A DNA stretch of 64,000 nucleotides from Nocardia concava NBRC 100430 (GCF_000308815.1 NZ_BAFX01000061.1:1-64000); one strand, 5' to 3'. Positions 47,143-56,244 are shown, numbered from the stretch's first letter. The notes: generated by a model not told the origin, from the sequence alone. Program-made: numbers and translations.

Positions 47143-47550
47143 ATCACTATCCAGTTCAACCACACCATCGTCGCGTGCGTCGACAATCAGGTTTCCGCCG
47201 AATTCTGGGCGGATATTCTCGGGGTGGAGGTGGGTAAGCCGTATGGTCCGTTCATTCCGATCACGGTCGGCAATGGCGTAACCTTCGACTTTTCCAATAT
47301 GCCACCGGGATTCGAGGGCGAGCCGCAACCGCAGCACTACGCCTTCCTGGTGTCGGAGGAAGAATTCGACGCGGCCTACGAGAAGATCAAGCGGTACGGC
47401 ATGACCTATTGGGCCGATCCGCGGCAGCAGGGCGTGAACGAGATCAACCACAATGACGGCGGCCGGGGGATCTATTTCCTCGATCCCGTCGGCCATTACA
47501 TGGAGCTGATCACCGTCCCGTACGGCGGCTGGCCCCAACAGGTTTCATGA
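47143..47550 (+). CDS. VOC family protein with an apparent AUC start codon
   Basis: A 135-residue VOC-superfamily protein. Its start region reads ITIQFNHTIVACVDNQVSAE, then FWADILGVEVGKPYGPFIPI; the rest has PQHYAFLVSEEEFDAAYEKI and RGIYFLDPVGHYMELITV. No ATG, GTG or TTG lies in frame between the upstream stop at 47059 and codon 47224. AGGAG at 47131-47135 stands exactly 7 bases before ATC 47143, and homologues typically begin MxIQFNHTIV. The GTG at 47224 would delete the first beta strands. The substrate is unknown. Confidence 0.8.
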   Translation: MTIQFNHTIVACVDNQVSAEFWADILGVEVGKPYGPFIPITVGNGVTFDFSNMPPGFEGEPQPQHYAFLVSEEEFDAAYEKIKRYGMTYWADPRQQGVNEINHNDGGRGIYFLDPVGHYMELITVPYGGWPQQVS

Positions 47551-47561
47551 CGCGGTAGATC

Positions 47562-48215
47562 TCAGGCGGACACCGCGACGCCCAGCGAGAGCGCACCCCA
47601 AGGCTTGGGGCCGTCCTTCTGGTAATAGCGGTCGATTTCGCGGATCTCGAACCCCGCCGATTCGACCAGGCCGCGAATATCGCGATTGAGGTGGCAGCCA
47701 CCGGCCACGGCCTTCTGGATCGGGTTCAACCGGTTCTGCCACTTCACCACGCCGGGATCCGGTGCGAGACCGTGCTCGACGAAATGAAAAGTGCCGCCGG
47801 GCACCAATACTCGGCGCACTTCGGCGAGCGCGGTCTCGACATCGGGAATGGTGCACAGCGTCCAGGTGGACAGCGCCGAATCGAAGCTGTCGTCCTCGAA
47901 CGGCAGGTGCTGCCCGTCCAGTCCGGCTCGCTCCACCGGCACCGTCGACGCGGCGACCCGTTCGGCCGCCATCTTCCAGCCGAGATCGGCGGGCTCGACC
48001 GCGCTGACCGACTTCACGGTGTCCGGATAGAACGGCACATTGCGTCCGGAGCCGAATCCGATCTCGACCACGCGCCCGTGCAGGTCGGCGCAGACCCGCT
48101 CACGCTCGCGGTTCAGGTATTTCGTCCCGCAGCACATGTCCACGAGCCGCGGCAGCACCCGGTCTTCGTAAATTCCCACCCCACCACTCTTCCCGCCGAA
48201 GTGCCCGCGCGCCAT
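47562..48215 (-). CDS. Class I SAM-dependent methyltransferase
   Basis: A 217-residue methyltransferase. The SAM-binding motif I is VVEIGFGSGRNVPFYPDTV, motif II VSAVEPADLGWKMAAERV, then LPFEDDSFDSALSTWTLCTI and RRVLVPGGTFHFVEHGLAPD. The WQNRLNPIQKAVAGGCHLNRDI segment is found in a branch annotated as phospholipid or unspecified small-molecule methyltransferases. The ATG at 48215 was preferred over GTG 48227. It lies 18 bases after the alpha/beta hydrolase gene on the same strand. Confidence 0.88.
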   Translation of the reverse strand: MARGHFGGKSGGVGIYEDRVLPRLVDMCCGTKYLNRERERVCADLHGRVVEIGFGSGRNVPFYPDTVKSVSAVEPADLGWKMAAERVAASTVPVERAGLDGQHLPFEDDSFDSALSTWTLCTIPDVETALAEVRRVLVPGGTFHFVEHGLAPDPGVVKWQNRLNPIQKAVAGGCHLNRDIRGLVESAGFEIREIDRYYQKDGPKPWGALSLGVAVSA

Positions 48216-48233
48216 GTGCACGTGCACGAACGC

Positions 48234-49637
48234 TCATCGTGTCGGCGGGAAGCGCTGGGTCAGCCAGCCGGTCACGAAGGTCAGCACCTGCGGATCGATG
48301 GTGGTCTCGATACCGGCGTATTCCTTGGGGCTGCCGGTATCGGCGGGCTGCATCAGGTGATTGAGTCCGTCGAAGACGTGCACGGTGGCATCCGGGTCGG
48401 CGGCCAGCAGGCTGCGTGCGGGGCCCTCGCTCTGGGACGCGGCCACCTGCAGATCCTTGGTGCCGTAGAAGGCCAGCACCGGCATGCGCAGCGCCTGCAG
48501 TGCCGGGGCCGGGTCGTAGCCGATGAGCGCGGCCATATACGGGGTCACCAGTGCGGCGATATCGTCCTCGGAGAGCTTCTGCTCGGCGGGCAGCTCGTCA
48601 TTGTGCTGGCGCACATAGGTCTTGGCGGCCTCCAGATCGCCCGAGCGCATGAGGGTCGACAGGGTCGAATTGAAGGCGACCGCCTTGTCGATCTCCTCGG
48701 GGGTCGCGCCCTGGGCGGTGAGGATGAGCCGGTTCTGCAGCACCAGGACATCCGAGCCGGGCACCGCCGGGCCCGCCATCATGATGACGAAGGCGACGCC
48801 GCTGTCCGGACGCGAGGCGTAGAGCGGGCCGACATAGCCGCCCTCGCTGTGCCCGAGCAGACCGATCCGTTTGGCATCGATCTCGGAACGTCCGCGCAGG
48901 AACGTCATTCCGGCGCCGATATCGTCGGCCAGATCCTTGTAGTCCGAGGTGTCGAGGTTGCCGCCGGTCTTGCCGACCCCGCGCTTGTCGGTGCGCAGGA
49001 CCGCGTATCCGGCGCGGGTGAGGGTGTCGGCCAGCAGCAGGAACGGCTTGTGGCCGAGGATTTCCTCATTGCGGTCATTGGCCCCGCTGCCGTTGATCAG
49101 CACGACGGTCGGGAACGGGCCGCCGCTGTTCGGCTCGGTCAGCGTCCCGGCGATGGTGATGTCGCCGCTGCGGTAGGTGACGTCCTCGGATTTGTACGGG
49201 AACGGCGGCTTGGGCTCCTGCGGCCGCGACGGGCCCTCGACCTTGCCGCGCGTCAGCGTCAACGGGAAGCTCTGCCCGGCTTGGGTGAACTGCCCGGTGA
49301 TGGTGTCCGAGCCCTTATCGTATTTACCCTGGTACGAGGGGTCTCCGGGGATCTTGGTAATGGCCCAGGAGACGCCGTCGGCATCGGCCTGCACCGCGCT
49401 GAGCGACTTGCCCTGCAACCCCTGCGCCGGAATGTCGATGGTCGCCTTGCCATCCTCGGCGAAGCTGACACCCACCGCCAGCGGATGATCGGGAATCTCG
49501 ATGTTCCCGTGGAAGTCGCCGGTGACGCGCGGCGGCGCGGTCTCCTGCTTGGTCGCGCACCCGGCAACCAGGGCGACCCCCGCAACCAGAGAGACGATGG
49601 CGAGCACAGCCAGGAGTACCGACCGCAGCGTACGCAT
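48234..49637 (-). CDS. Lipoprotein alpha/beta hydrolase (S9/dienelactone hydrolase-like)
   Basis: A 467-residue lipoprotein. The lipobox VAGC is near residue 27, after a hydrophobic signal (SVLLAVLAIVSLVAGVALVAG). An N-terminal beta-rich domain of about 130 residues is followed by the hydrolase domain. Its oxyanion region is VVLINGSGANDRNEE, the Ser nucleophile is in LLGHSEGGYVGP, the Asp is near MPVLAFYGTKDLQV, and the His is in VHVFDGLNHLMQP. This architecture matches YjcH/EstA-like lipoprotein hydrolases of actinobacteria. The ATG at 49637 was chosen. The substrate is unknown. Confidence 0.88.
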   Translation of the reverse strand: MRTLRSVLLAVLAIVSLVAGVALVAGCATKQETAPPRVTGDFHGNIEIPDHPLAVGVSFAEDGKATIDIPAQGLQGKSLSAVQADADGVSWAITKIPGDPSYQGKYDKGSDTITGQFTQAGQSFPLTLTRGKVEGPSRPQEPKPPFPYKSEDVTYRSGDITIAGTLTEPNSGGPFPTVVLINGSGANDRNEEILGHKPFLLLADTLTRAGYAVLRTDKRGVGKTGGNLDTSDYKDLADDIGAGMTFLRGRSEIDAKRIGLLGHSEGGYVGPLYASRPDSGVAFVIMMAGPAVPGSDVLVLQNRLILTAQGATPEEIDKAVAFNSTLSTLMRSGDLEAAKTYVRQHNDELPAEQKLSEDDIAALVTPYMAALIGYDPAPALQALRMPVLAFYGTKDLQVAASQSEGPARSLLAADPDATVHVFDGLNHLMQPADTGSPKEYAGIETTIDPQVLTFVTGWLTQRFPPTR

Positions 49638-49775
49638 GATGCCCAGCCTACGCACCGACTCGCGATAACGACCCCATCCCGACTCGGACACTCCAAATAA
49701 CCACTGGGCCAATGCGAATAACTCTCCCGTCCAGATCATTGCCCGGTGTGACCCATCGCTCGTACCGTGTAAAAG

Positions 49776-51035
49776 GTGAGCAATGATGCTTCCCGCACGG
49801 GTCTCGTGGACCTGCCCACCTCGGTGAGCGGCTACGCGACCAGCGAATTCGGTCCGCTGGTACGTACTTTCGCGCGAATGGTGGGTGGTCGCCCGGGGGC
49901 GGGCGGCGGGCTCACGGTGCATCTGCGCGGGGAGCCGCTGGTCGAGATCTGGGCCGGTGAGGCCGCGCCGGGGGTGGGCTGGGACGCCGACACCGGATCG
50001 ATCGTCTTCTCCGCCACCAAAGGCATTGCGGCCACGGTCATCCACCGGCTCGCCGACCGGGGACTCATCGACTACGACGCTCCCGTCGCGCACTACTGGC
50101 CCGAGTTCGCGGCCAATGGCAAGCAGCGGATCACGGTGCGCGAGGTCATGTCCCACCGGGCCGGGCTGTACGGGCTGCCGGCGATCGCGCGCGGGCTCGA
50201 CGACGTGCTCGATCACCGGATGATGGAAGAGCAGCTGGCCGCGGCGAAACCCGATCATCTGCTGGGCATTCCGACCTATCACGCGCTGACCTACGGCTGG
50301 CTGCTGGCGGGTCTGGCGCGCGCGGTGACCGGGCGGGGGATGGCCGAGTTGTTCCGCAGCGAGGTCGCCGAACCGCTGGGGGCCGAGGGCATTCACCTGG
50401 GCCTGCCGCCTTCCGGATCACCGACCAGCGCGGCCGTGCTGCAGGGCAACAAGCTCTCGGCGGTCGGCACGAATTACGTGTCGCTGGTGCTGGGCCGGGC
50501 CTACTCACTGCCCGGTGCGCTCGGCGCGGCAGCTCGCGCGCTGTTCCTGCCCGGCCTGGATCTGCTGCTCGAGGGCGAGGATCCGCCGATCCTGCACACC
50601 GAGCTCGGGGCGGGCAATGGCGTCTGCACCGCGACCGGACTGGCCACCGTGTACGGCGCGCTCGCTAATGACGGCATGCATCAGGGCCGCCGGTTCCTGT
50701 CGCCGCAGACCATCAAGGCGATGCGGCATGTCGAGACCTATCGGCTCGATCACGCCTTGTTCTACATCCCGATGATGTGGCACATGGGCTATCACTCCCT
50801 GCCGATCCCGGGCGCCCGCGCGGGCTTCGGGCACATCGGCCTCGGCGGCTCGTTCGGCTGGGCCGATCCGGGCCTGGGGCTTTCGGTCGGGTTCGTGCAC
50901 AACCGGCTCGGCATCGGCGCCGCGAGTCTGGATCAAATCGCGTCGGCATGGGTGCTGCCGCTGGTGGTGCGGGGCGCTCACGCGGCGCGCCGCACCACTA
51001 CCCATGTCGAACCGGCGGCCGCGTCCGTCGCCTGA
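49776..51035 (+). CDS. Serine hydrolase of the beta-lactamase/class C (EstB/LipE-like) family
   Basis: A 419-residue cytoplasmic or secreted esterase. The SxxK nucleophile is in IVFSATKGIAATVIHRL, near residue 79. MSHRAGLYGLPAI follows, and the YxN-like tyrosine is probably in IPTYHALTYGWLLAGL. Late in the protein come GFGHIGLGGSFGWADP and FVHNRLG, typical of LipE/LipL family esterases in mycolic actinobacteria. No signal peptide is seen. The GTG at 49776 was chosen. It converges with acs. Confidence 0.88.
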   Translation: MSNDASRTGLVDLPTSVSGYATSEFGPLVRTFARMVGGRPGAGGGLTVHLRGEPLVEIWAGEAAPGVGWDADTGSIVFSATKGIAATVIHRLADRGLIDYDAPVAHYWPEFAANGKQRITVREVMSHRAGLYGLPAIARGLDDVLDHRMMEEQLAAAKPDHLLGIPTYHALTYGWLLAGLARAVTGRGMAELFRSEVAEPLGAEGIHLGLPPSGSPTSAAVLQGNKLSAVGTNYVSLVLGRAYSLPGALGAAARALFLPGLDLLLEGEDPPILHTELGAGNGVCTATGLATVYGALANDGMHQGRRFLSPQTIKAMRHVETYRLDHALFYIPMMWHMGYHSLPIPGARAGFGHIGLGGSFGWADPGLGLSVGFVHNRLGIGAASLDQIASAWVLPLVVRGAHAARRTTTHVEPAAASVA

Positions 51036-51064
51036 TCGCGAGTCGCTGATCGCCCGAGGGCGGT

Positions 51065-52933
51065 TCAGCGCCGGGCGATCGCGGCGAACACGCCGGGATC
51101 CACCAGGGTCGAGGTGTCACCGAGTTCGCGACCCTCGGCCACGTCGCGCAGCAGGCGGCGCATGATCTTGCCGGAGCGGGTCTTGGGCAGCTCCGGCACC
51201 ACGTGGATGTCACGCGGGCGGGCGATCGGGCTGATCTCGCGGGAGACCTCGGCCTTCAGCTCGCGCACCAGATCGGTTCCGGTGTCGGTGGTTTCGGCGG
51301 TCAGGATGACGAAGGCGACAATGCCCTGACCGGTGGTCTCGTCCGAGGCGCCGACGACCGCGGCCTCGGCCACGCCGGAGTGACCGACCAGCGCGGACTC
51401 CACCTCGGCGGTGGAGATGCGGTGGCCCGACACGTTCATGACATCGTCGACCCGGCCCATGATCCACAGGTCGCCGTCGGCATCCAGGCGTGCGCCGTCA
51501 CCCGCGAAATACCAACCGGTGGAAGCGAATCGATCCCAGTAGGTCTCGCGGAAGCGCTGCGGATCGCCCCAGATGCCGCGGGCCATGGAAGGCCAGGGCT
51601 GGGTCAGCACCAGCAGGCCGTCGGCGTCGCGGTCGCCCAGGTCGGTGCCGTCCTCGTCCACGACCTTGGCGGAGATGCCCGGAATCGGGGTCATGGCCGC
51701 GCCGGGTTTGGCGTCGGGTGTATCGGGTAGCGGAGCGATCATGATGGCCCCGGTCTCGGTCTGCCACCAAGTGTCCACGATGGGGGTTCGGTTGCCGCCG
51801 ATGACTTCCCGGTACCAGCGCCAGGCTTCCGGGTTGATCGGTTCGCCGACCGAGCCCAGCAGTCGCAGGCTCGACAAGTCGTGGGCGCCGGGGATCTCGC
51901 GGCCCCACTTCATGAAGGTGCGCACCAGCGTCGGAGCGGTGTAATAGATGGTGACGCCGTACTTTTCGATGATCTGGAAGTGGCGGTGCTCGTCCGGGAA
52001 GTTCGGGGTGCCCTCGTACACGACCTGGGTGACGCGGTTCGACAGCGGTCCGTACACGATGTAGCTGTGCCCGGTGACCCAGCCGATATCGGCGGTGCAC
52101 CAGTGCACATCCTGGCCGGGCTGGTGGTCGAAGACGATGTCGTGGGTGTAGGACGCCTGGGTCAGGTAGCCGCCCGACGTGTGCAGAATTCCCTTGGGTT
52201 TTCCGGTGGTGCCGGAGGTGTAGAGGATGAACAGCGGGTGCTCGGCGTCGAAGGGCTGCGCCTGATGCTCGGCCGGTGCCTGTGCGACCGTGTCGTGCCA
52301 CCACAGATCCCGGCCCGTGGTCATCGGAGTTTCGATTCCCGTGCGCTGCACCACGAGTACGTGCTCGACGGTCGAATTACCCTCGGCCAGCGCCTCATCC
52401 ACGGCCGCCTTGAGCGGAGCCGCAGTGCCGCGCCGCCATTGCCCGTCGGTGGTGATGACCATTCTGGCCCCGGCATCGTCGACCCGCTGTCGCAGCGCGC
52501 TCGCCGAGAACCCGGCGAACACCACCGAATGCACCAGCCCGAGCCGGGCACACGCCAGCATCGAGACGATGGCCTCGGGAATCATCGGCATGTAGATGGC
52601 CACCCGATCACCGGATCGCAGACCGAGCGCCGTGAGAGTGTTGGCGGCCCTGGACACTTCGGCCAGCAGGTCGGCGTAGGTGAGGTCGCGGCTGTCGCCG
52701 GGCTCGCCCTCCCAATGGATGGCGACCTGGTCGCCGTGCCCATCGAGGACGTGGCGGTCCACGCAGTTGTAGGCGACATTCAGCTGCCCGTCGGCGAACC
52801 ACTCGGCGAACGGCGCGTCCTGCCAATCCAGCACCCGGGTGAAGGGTCGATGCCAATGCAGGCGGCGGGCCTGGTCGGCCCAGAATCCCTCCCGGTCCGA
52901 TGCCGCCCGGTCGGTTTCGGTCGTGCTGGTCAC
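51065..52933 (-). CDS. acsA: Acetyl-CoA synthetase
   Basis: A 622-residue AMP-forming enzyme that activates acetate in two steps. The core motif is LYTSGTTGKPKGILHTSGGY, followed by WWQTETGAIMIAPLP, GRVDDVMNVSGHRISTAEVE and PKTRSGKIMRRLLRD; the last contains the lysine that is acetylated in Pat-regulated homologues. The GTG at 52933 (MTSTTETDRAASDREG) follows AGGAG. It is downstream of the DUF485-actP pair on the same strand, forming an acetate uptake and activation unit. Confidence 0.95.
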   Translation of the reverse strand: MTSTTETDRAASDREGFWADQARRLHWHRPFTRVLDWQDAPFAEWFADGQLNVAYNCVDRHVLDGHGDQVAIHWEGEPGDSRDLTYADLLAEVSRAANTLTALGLRSGDRVAIYMPMIPEAIVSMLACARLGLVHSVVFAGFSASALRQRVDDAGARMVITTDGQWRRGTAAPLKAAVDEALAEGNSTVEHVLVVQRTGIETPMTTGRDLWWHDTVAQAPAEHQAQPFDAEHPLFILYTSGTTGKPKGILHTSGGYLTQASYTHDIVFDHQPGQDVHWCTADIGWVTGHSYIVYGPLSNRVTQVVYEGTPNFPDEHRHFQIIEKYGVTIYYTAPTLVRTFMKWGREIPGAHDLSSLRLLGSVGEPINPEAWRWYREVIGGNRTPIVDTWWQTETGAIMIAPLPDTPDAKPGAAMTPIPGISAKVVDEDGTDLGDRDADGLLVLTQPWPSMARGIWGDPQRFRETYWDRFASTGWYFAGDGARLDADGDLWIMGRVDDVMNVSGHRISTAEVESALVGHSGVAEAAVVGASDETTGQGIVAFVILTAETTDTGTDLVRELKAEVSREISPIARPRDIHVVPELPKTRSGKIMRRLLRDVAEGRELGDTSTLVDPGVFAAIARR

Positions 52934-52975
52934 TGCGCTTTCTCCTGTCGAATGATGGTGGGGGACAATGCCGTT

Positions 52976-53009
52976 CCCCGGGGCGGGCCGCGCGGTGCCC
53001 GCCCCGGGG
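52976..53009 (-). other. Hairpin between actP and acs
   Basis: The 13-bp arms CCCCGGGGCGGGC and GCCCGCCCCGGGG enclose an 8-base loop in the 80-bp gap between the actP stop and the acs start. There is no T-run, so it may dampen expression of acs or protect the upstream mRNA end instead of ending transcription completely. Confidence 0.6.
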
Positions 53010-53013
53010 CGGG

Positions 53014-54648
53014 TCAGTGCGCGACGGCCTTCTCGGCTCCGACGCCGGTGAGGGCGCGCACCTCCATTTCGGCGGCCTTGGCGGGGTCCTCGTCGGCCTT
53101 GCCGAGGAAGGTGCCCACGATGCCGAGCACGAAGGCCAGCGGGATGGACACGATGCCCGGGTTGGACAGCGGGAACCAGTCGAAGTCCAGCTTGGGCAGC
53201 ATCGCCGTCTTGGAACCGGAGACGGCGGGGGAGAAGACGATCAGCACGATGGTCGAGATCAGGCCGCCGTACATGCTCCACAGCGCGCCGGTGGTGTTGA
53301 AGCGCTTCCAGAACAGCGAGTACAGGATGGTCGGCAGGTTCGCCGAGGCCGCCACCGCGAAGGCGAGCGCCACCAGGAACGCGACGTTCTGACCGTTGGC
53401 CAGGATGCCGAGGCCGATGGCCAGCAGGCCCACCACGACCGCGGTGATGCGCGAGACCCGCACCTGCTCGCTGTCGGAGACCTTGCCGCGCTTGATGACT
53501 CCGGCGTAGATGTCGTGCGCGAAGGATGCCGAGGCGGTGATGGTCAGACCGGCGACCACCGCCAGGATGGTGGCGAAGGCGACGGCGGAGATGACCGCCA
53601 GCAGCACCACGCCGCCGAGCTCGTAGGCCAGCAGCGGGGCGGCGGAGTTCTGTCCACCGGCCGCGCCCAGGATCTTGTCCGGGCCCACGATGGCGGCCGC
53701 GCCGTAGCCGAGCACCAGCGTGAACAGATAGAACGCGCCGATCAGGCCGATCGCCCAAACCACCGAGCGGCGCGCCTCTTTCGCGGTCGGCACGGTGTAG
53801 AAGCGCATGAGCACGTGCGGCAGACCGGCCGTGCCGAGCACCAGGGCCAGGCCCAGGGAGACGAAGTTCAGCTTGGAGGTGCCGTTCGCGCCGTACTGCG
53901 CGCCCGGTGCCAGCACATCACGCTTGGCCACGGCCTTGGCGGTCGACTCCGACACGTGCTGCTGCGCCGAGCCGAGGATGTCGGAGAAGTGGAATCCGAA
54001 CTTGCCCAGCACCATCACGGTCATGAACGCCGCGCCCGCGATCAGCAGCACGGCCTTGATGATCTGCACCCAGGTGGTGCCCTTCATGCCGCCGACCAGC
54101 ACGTAGACGATCATGAGAACGCCGGCGACCGCGATCACGATCGACTGCCCGGTGCGGCTCTTGATATCCAGCAGCAGCGCCACCAGACCGCCCGCGCCTG
54201 CCATCTGCGCCAGCAGATAGAACAGCGACACCGCGAGCGTCGACAGCGCCGCGGCCGTCCGTACCGGCCCCTGCTTGAGCCGGAAGCTCAGCACATCGGC
54301 CATGGTGAATTTGCCGGTGTTCCTGAGCATTTCGGCGACCAGCAGCAGCGCGACCAGCCATGCCACCAGGAAGCCGATGGAGTACAGGAACCCGTCGTAC
54401 CCGTACACGGCGACGGCCCCCGCAATGCCGAGAAAGCTTGCGGCCGAAAGATAATCGCCCGCGATGGCGATCCCGTTCTGCGGCCCTGAGAACCCGCGCC
54501 CACCGGTGAAGAAGTCCGCCGCACCGGCATTGGACCGACTGGCCCGCACCACCACGACCATGGTGACGGCCACGAACAGCGCGAAGATCGCGATATTGAC
54601 CGCGGGCTTGCCGACGGTCTCGGCCGCGGCATAGGTCAGCGTATTCAC
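53014..54648 (-). CDS. actP: Sodium:solute symporter, acetate/monocarboxylate permease (ActP/MctC-like)
   Basis: A 544-residue SSS transporter with about 13 helices. Family motifs are ADFFTGGRGFSGPQNGIAIAGDYLSAASFLG, TVVVVRASRS, GTAGLPHVLMRFYTVPTAKEARRSV and AVAASANLPTILYSLFWKRF. ActP of E. coli and MctC of Corynebacterium take up acetate, propionate or pyruvate. The ATG at 54648 overlaps the DUF485 stop by 4 bases, and acs follows. The pairing with DUF485 and acs supports a short-chain carboxylate substrate. Confidence 0.92.
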   Translation of the reverse strand: MNTLTYAAAETVGKPAVNIAIFALFVAVTMVVVVRASRSNAGAADFFTGGRGFSGPQNGIAIAGDYLSAASFLGIAGAVAVYGYDGFLYSIGFLVAWLVALLLVAEMLRNTGKFTMADVLSFRLKQGPVRTAAALSTLAVSLFYLLAQMAGAGGLVALLLDIKSRTGQSIVIAVAGVLMIVYVLVGGMKGTTWVQIIKAVLLIAGAAFMTVMVLGKFGFHFSDILGSAQQHVSESTAKAVAKRDVLAPGAQYGANGTSKLNFVSLGLALVLGTAGLPHVLMRFYTVPTAKEARRSVVWAIGLIGAFYLFTLVLGYGAAAIVGPDKILGAAGGQNSAAPLLAYELGGVVLLAVISAVAFATILAVVAGLTITASASFAHDIYAGVIKRGKVSDSEQVRVSRITAVVVGLLAIGLGILANGQNVAFLVALAFAVAASANLPTILYSLFWKRFNTTGALWSMYGGLISTIVLIVFSPAVSGSKTAMLPKLDFDWFPLSNPGIVSIPLAFVLGIVGTFLGKADEDPAKAAEMEVRALTGVGAEKAVAH

Positions 54649-55001
54649 GCCCGATCCCCCTCCAACTCGGCGCGCAGCGCGGCCGCACGCGGATCCAGCT
54701 CCCGATTGGCGAACCGCACATACAGCCCGGTTATCACAAAGGTCGACACGAACTGCCCGAGCCCGAGCAGCAGTCCGGTATTCACATTCCCGAACACCTT
54801 GTGCGCCATGAAGTCATGGGCATACGCCCCCAGCAGCACATAGGTCAGATACCAGGTGAGAAACAGGGCGGTCATGGGAAACACGAATCGGCGCAACCGG
54901 TTCCGAAGCTCCTGAAACTCCGGACTGGCCTGCACGGCGACGAACTCCGCCGCCGTGGGCGCGGCCGGCGGAGTCCCGCCAACCTCAATACTGCTGCTCA
55001 T
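54645..55001 (-). CDS. DUF485 family small membrane protein
   Basis: A 118-residue protein with two helices, at about 41-60 and 78-98. The signature is SPEFQELRNRLRRFVFPMTALFLTWYLTYVLL, followed by VNTGLLLGLGQFVSTFVITGLYVRFANRELDP. DUF485 proteins (YjcH) are encoded with ActP-type symporters and are thought to be accessory subunits. It is the first gene of the operon and overlaps actP by four bases. Confidence 0.93.
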   Translation of the reverse strand: MSSSIEVGGTPPAAPTAAEFVAVQASPEFQELRNRLRRFVFPMTALFLTWYLTYVLLGAYAHDFMAHKVFGNVNTGLLLGLGQFVSTFVITGLYVRFANRELDPRAAALRAELEGDRA

Positions 55002-55141
55002 CGAACGTTCCTAGCGTGTGACGTGGCTTACTTGCCGCGAAACGCTAGCCAGGACTTCATGATCAACACATGATGTGGCCCCGGTCACTCGCCGAAGGCC
55101 CCGCTCCGTGCGCCGAACGGTCGATCCCACGCGCCGAGCGG

Positions 55142-55642
55142 TCAGCCATCCAAGCGGCGCCGATGCTCGGCCACGTGCACCCGAGTCGAGCAGCGGGTGG
55201 TGCAGAAGCGACGCCTGCCGTTGCGCGAGGTGTCGACGAAAACAACGTCGCAGCCCTCCCGGGCGCAGCGGCCGATCCGGGTCGGGTCCTCGCAGAACAG
55301 TGCCGCGAGACCGAAGGCGGTGTACGCCTTCACCCGCTCGTCCACCGGGGCCGTTTCTTCGGCGTAGTGCAAGTGCGGGGCCCGACCGTCGTGCACCGAA
55401 ATGTATGGGCGGCCGGTCGTCTTGGCCAGCAGCGCATTGAGCAGCTCAACCGACGGATTCGTGAACACCGCATCGAGTTCCCTTATCCACCGCCGCAATT
55501 CGGCATCCTGCCGTGCGTCGATCGGTCCGACCGGCTGGTAACCACTGCTCACGAGCAGCCGGCTGAGATCCTCGCCGGGTGCCGCGTTCACCAGCCGCAC
55601 CGCAATCTCGGCGGCCACCCCGCCGTAAGGGTTGAAATGCAC
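55142..55642 (-). CDS. CGNR zinc-finger protein (ABATE domain)
   Basis: A 166-residue protein. The ABATE stress-response domain covers about 1-115. The CGNR zinc finger is at the C-terminus: RIGRCAREGCDVVFVDTSRN, then GRRRFCTTRCSTRVHVAEHR, with four cysteines and the RNGRRRF core. The family is thought to be DNA-binding regulators of stress genes. The start is GTG at 55642, only 25 bases from the start of a divergent small gene. Confidence 0.88.
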   Translation of the reverse strand: MHFNPYGGVAAEIAVRLVNAAPGEDLSRLLVSSGYQPVGPIDARQDAELRRWIRELDAVFTNPSVELLNALLAKTTGRPYISVHDGRAPHLHYAEETAPVDERVKAYTAFGLAALFCEDPTRIGRCAREGCDVVFVDTSRNGRRRFCTTRCSTRVHVAEHRRRLDG

Positions 55643-55667
55643 TAACTCATTACATCACTGTGAAGGC

Positions 55668-55847
55668 ATGCCCGCTACCTGCCCCGCCTGCTCCTGGCCG
55701 ACCCCGACCACCGTCTCCACCCACGGCGATATCCGCTACCTGCGCTGCGTTTGCGGCAAATGGCTGATCCAAGACCGTAACGAAGTACTGGCGACAGCGG
55801 GCCCCAGCACCTTCGCCGACCCGCACGAAACCCCTGCGCCCCGGTAA
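55668..55847 (+). CDS. Small zinc-ribbon-like protein, 59 residues
   Basis: A 59-residue protein (MPATCPACSWPTPTTVS, then THGDIRYLRCVCGKWLIQDR). CPAC and CVCG make a four-cysteine zinc ribbon. The tail is Pro/Ala-rich. A GAAGG-like RBS precedes the ATG. It is divergent from the CGNR zinc-finger gene with a shared promoter region of 25 bases. The family is unknown; it is small enough to be missed by automatic annotation. Confidence 0.6.
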   Translation: MPATCPACSWPTPTTVSTHGDIRYLRCVCGKWLIQDRNEVLATAGPSTFADPHETPAPR

Positions 55848-55908
55848 GCAGCAACCGCGAACGGGCCTGGACCTGCACTGAGACACCGAAATTGACGGAA
55901 ATCCGAGA

Positions 55909-56244
55909 TCAGCCCTCGGGGTAGAAGAGGAAAAGGGTGCAGCCGGTTGCGGTTGCGGGGATGTGCCAGGATCCGGCCGGGGCGTGGAGGAAGGTTCCGG
56001 CGGGGTAGTCGCGGGCGCCGTCGTTGAAGACGCCGGAGAGTACGTAGACCTCTTCCGGGCCGGGCTCGTGGATGTCGCGGTGGGGCCAAGAGGTGCCCGG
56101 GTCCATTTCCAAGATATTCGCGTGTGCGCCTGATTCTCCGGTCCATAGGTGGCGGACTCTGATTCCCGGGAAGAGTTCGCGGACAGGGGATTCGGCGGCG
56201 GGGACGGCGATGTAGCCGATCTGGTCGAGGATCTCGGAGTGCAT
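55909..56244 (-). CDS. Cupin-domain protein, ChrR-like
   Basis: A 111-residue single-domain cupin. HANILEMDPGTSWPHRDIHEPGPEEVYVLSG holds the cupin metal motif 1, and TFLHAPAGSWHIPATATGC motif 2. It resembles the cupin of ChrR anti-sigma factors, but the zinc-binding N-terminal domain is missing. The ATG at 56244 was chosen. It is divergent from an AraC-type regulator with 54 bases between the starts. Confidence 0.85.
   Translation of the reverse strand: MHSEILDQIGYIAVPAAESPVRELFPGIRVRHLWTGESGAHANILEMDPGTSWPHRDIHEPGPEEVYVLSGVFNDGARDYPAGTFLHAPAGSWHIPATATGCTLFLFYPEG

Noticed and set aside
47691..49700. Long + strand open frame of 669 codons
   Set aside because: It is antisense to the methyltransferase and hydrolase genes; composition is His/Arg/Gly-rich without motifs.
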